Shown piece after piece: positions 7,049 to 7,917 of a DNA stretch of 7,917 nt. The DNA lies in the NCBI GenBank assembly GCA_002591625.1, contig PCDB01000050.1:31174-39090 (forward strand), in the 5' to 3' direction. Under the pieces are notes generated by a model that did not search any database, was not told the origin of the DNA, and was given only the letters and a program-made list of their open reading frames with translations. Within the stretch, counting starts at the first letter, position 1. Every line of letters begins with the position of its first letter. The position numbers and the translations under genes were made by a program. This stretch comes from Porticoccaceae bacterium. GTDB lineage: Bacteria > Pseudomonadota > Gammaproteobacteria > Pseudomonadales > Porticoccaceae.

Positions 7049-7306
7049 TTATAGGAGATCGTAGTATTTTAATTTCTTCCGAAGCGTCGCACGGCTTATG
7101 CCCAGCATCGCGGCAGCTTTACTTTGATTTTGTCGATTGTACTTCATTACTTCCAGCAACAACGGCGGCTCGACTTCCCCAAGGACCAACGAGTACAAAC
7201 CAGTTGCTGACTGGCCATCGAGGTCCATTAAGTAGCGATTAATCGCTTTTGACGTATTTACGCGTAACGAGTCGTCAGCTTTTTTTTGGTAGTCATAGTG
7301 GGACAT
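7049..7306 (-). CDS. fis: DNA-binding protein Fis
   Basis: Fis is a dimeric nucleoid protein that bends DNA and tunes rRNA, tRNA and other growth-linked promoters. The 85-residue protein ends in the diagnostic helix-turn-helix: [20 protein letters not shown] (60-79), preceded by the dimerisation helices with [19 protein letters not shown] (36-54). It is shorter than the 98-residue enterobacterial Fis, and the missing part is at the N-terminus, where the E. coli protein has the flexible arms that activate Hin-type invertases; DNA binding should be unaffected. Its ATG shares one base with the dusB stop (TAATG), so translation is probably coupled. A run of eight A (codons 7-9) follows the start. 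purH lies 20 bases downstream in the same operon, the Pseudomonas-type order rather than the enterobacterial one. Confidence 0.96.
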   Translation of the reverse strand: MSHYDYQKKADDSLRVNTSKAINRYLMDLDGQSATGLYSLVLGEVEPPLLLEVMKYNRQNQSKAAAMLGISRATLRKKLKYYDLL

Positions 7307-7917
7307 TAAGCGGCTCTATCTTGAAAGCTCTCATTATCTTTAAAGAACTCAGTAAGTGCATCCATCTGACTCCGTGCAGCACCGAGGCTATTAAAATGCC
7401 GCGTAAAGCCTTTCCCTAAAGGCGTGCTTCTAAGATACCATCCTATATGTTTCCTGGCTATCCTCACACCCTGAGTTTCACCATAAAAACTATGTATTGC
7501 GCGTACATGCCTGTTAATTATTTCGTTCTTTTCCAATTGTAGAGGCCTATGACTTGGTGTTTCATTCGCTAAAGAGTTTTCGAAATCTCTGAATATCCAT
7601 GGCTTACCCAGCGCGGCGCGACCTATCATAACTGCTGCGGCGCCTGTTTTCTTAAGTACATCACTAGCCTGCCGCGGAGTTTCTATATCTCCATTGGCTA
7701 TGACGGGTATCTTTACGGTCGAGACTGCGAGTGCAATGCTGTCATATTCGGCTTTTCCAGAAAAACGGCACTGTCTGGTTCGGCCATGAATTGCCAAAGC
7801 CGATATGCCGGAATTTTCAGCGATTTTTGCGATAAGCGGGGTGTTACGACTCATTGGATCCCAACCGGTCCGAATTTTCAGTGTGACCGGAGCCGATACC
7901 GTTTTGGTTACTTCTGT
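7306..7917 (-). CDS. dusB: tRNA-dihydrouridine synthase B (5' end beyond window)
   Basis: DusB reduces specific uridines in the tRNA D-loop to dihydrouridine using FMN and NADPH. The frame stays open to the right edge (203 codons in view); the ATG at 7854 is internal, because the 21 residues before it (TEVTK...TLKIRTGWDP) carry the conserved LKIRTGW strand. Further signatures are ALAIHGRTRQCRFSGKAEYD (spanning about 40-59 from the window edge), VIANGDI (72-78) and AVMIGRAALGKPWIFRD (95-111), which make up the FMN-phosphate side of the barrel. The C-terminal helical tRNA-binding domain has RIARKHIGWYL (152-162). The catalytic cysteine would lie beyond the edge and cannot be checked. Position as first gene of a fis operon separates DusB from its paralogues DusA and DusC. 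The stop overlaps the fis start by one base. Confidence 0.96.
   Translation of the reverse strand, partial: TEVTKTVSAPVTLKIRTGWDPMSRNTPLIAKIAENSGISALAIHGRTRQCRFSGKAEYDSIALAVSTVKIPVIANGDIETPRQASDVLKKTGAAAVMIGRAALGKPWIFRDFENSLANETPSHRPLQLEKNEIINRHVRAIHSFYGETQGVRIARKHIGWYLRSTPLGKGFTRHFNSLGAARSQMDALTEFFKDNESFQDRAA

Noticed and set aside
6904..7242. Plus-strand open frame of 112 codons opposite purH and fis
   Set aside because: It is antisense to two clearly identified genes and shows no domain features of its own.
7852..7854. ATG at 7854 as the start of dusB
   Set aside because: The codons upstream encode the conserved LKIRTGW strand of Dus enzymes, so this Met is internal to a truncated gene.

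Overview
The window looks like a chromosomal segment of a gammaproteobacterium. The main evidence is the cluster on the minus strand, read from right to left: dusB, fis, purH, then purD. Coupling of dusB to fis is a gammaproteobacterial trait, and dusB-fis-purH-purD is, from memory, the order in Pseudomonas and relatives. Base composition is moderate, roughly the low to mid 40s % GC by eye and not computed, which would suit a marine or otherwise lower-GC lineage better than Pseudomonas itself. No genus can be named from the sequence. There are no tRNAs, rRNAs, insertion sequences, CRISPR arrays or phage genes.

Left part (1-2487): the nearly complete 3' portion of trpC (indole-3-glycerol phosphate synthase, tryptophan synthesis) is followed by about 510 bases without a convincing gene. 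That gap holds a strong hairpin terminator and the control region of a LysR-type regulator. The regulator gene at 1288-2244 has a good sigma-70 promoter, a perfect 12-bp palindrome touching its ribosome binding site and a 17-bp dyad further upstream. A short convergent gap of 243 bases separates it from purD.

Middle part (2488-5457): purD (GAR synthetase, minus strand) and a class I-type DNA photolyase (plus strand) diverge from a 207-bp gap that carries a candidate promoter in each direction. The photolyase sits between purD and purH, opposite in orientation to the purine genes, so purD cannot share the purH transcript in the usual way.

Right part (5454-7917): purH (AICAR transformylase/IMP cyclohydrolase), fis (nucleoid-associated regulator) and the 3' two thirds or so of dusB (tRNA-dihydrouridine synthase) form a tight minus-strand operon. 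dusB and fis overlap in a TAATG junction, and fis and purH are 20 bases apart. purH and the photolyase converge with stop codons that share a TTAA tetranucleotide, leaving no room for a terminator between them.

PurH and PurD are both enzymes of de novo purine synthesis. Fis and DusB serve growth-rate control and tRNA modification, so the dusB-fis-purH unit fits rapid-growth physiology. I found no clear new biological system. The most notable points are the photolyase inserted into the conserved purine cluster with its zero-spacing convergent junction, and the unexplained minus-strand terminator and dyads between trpC and the LysR gene.
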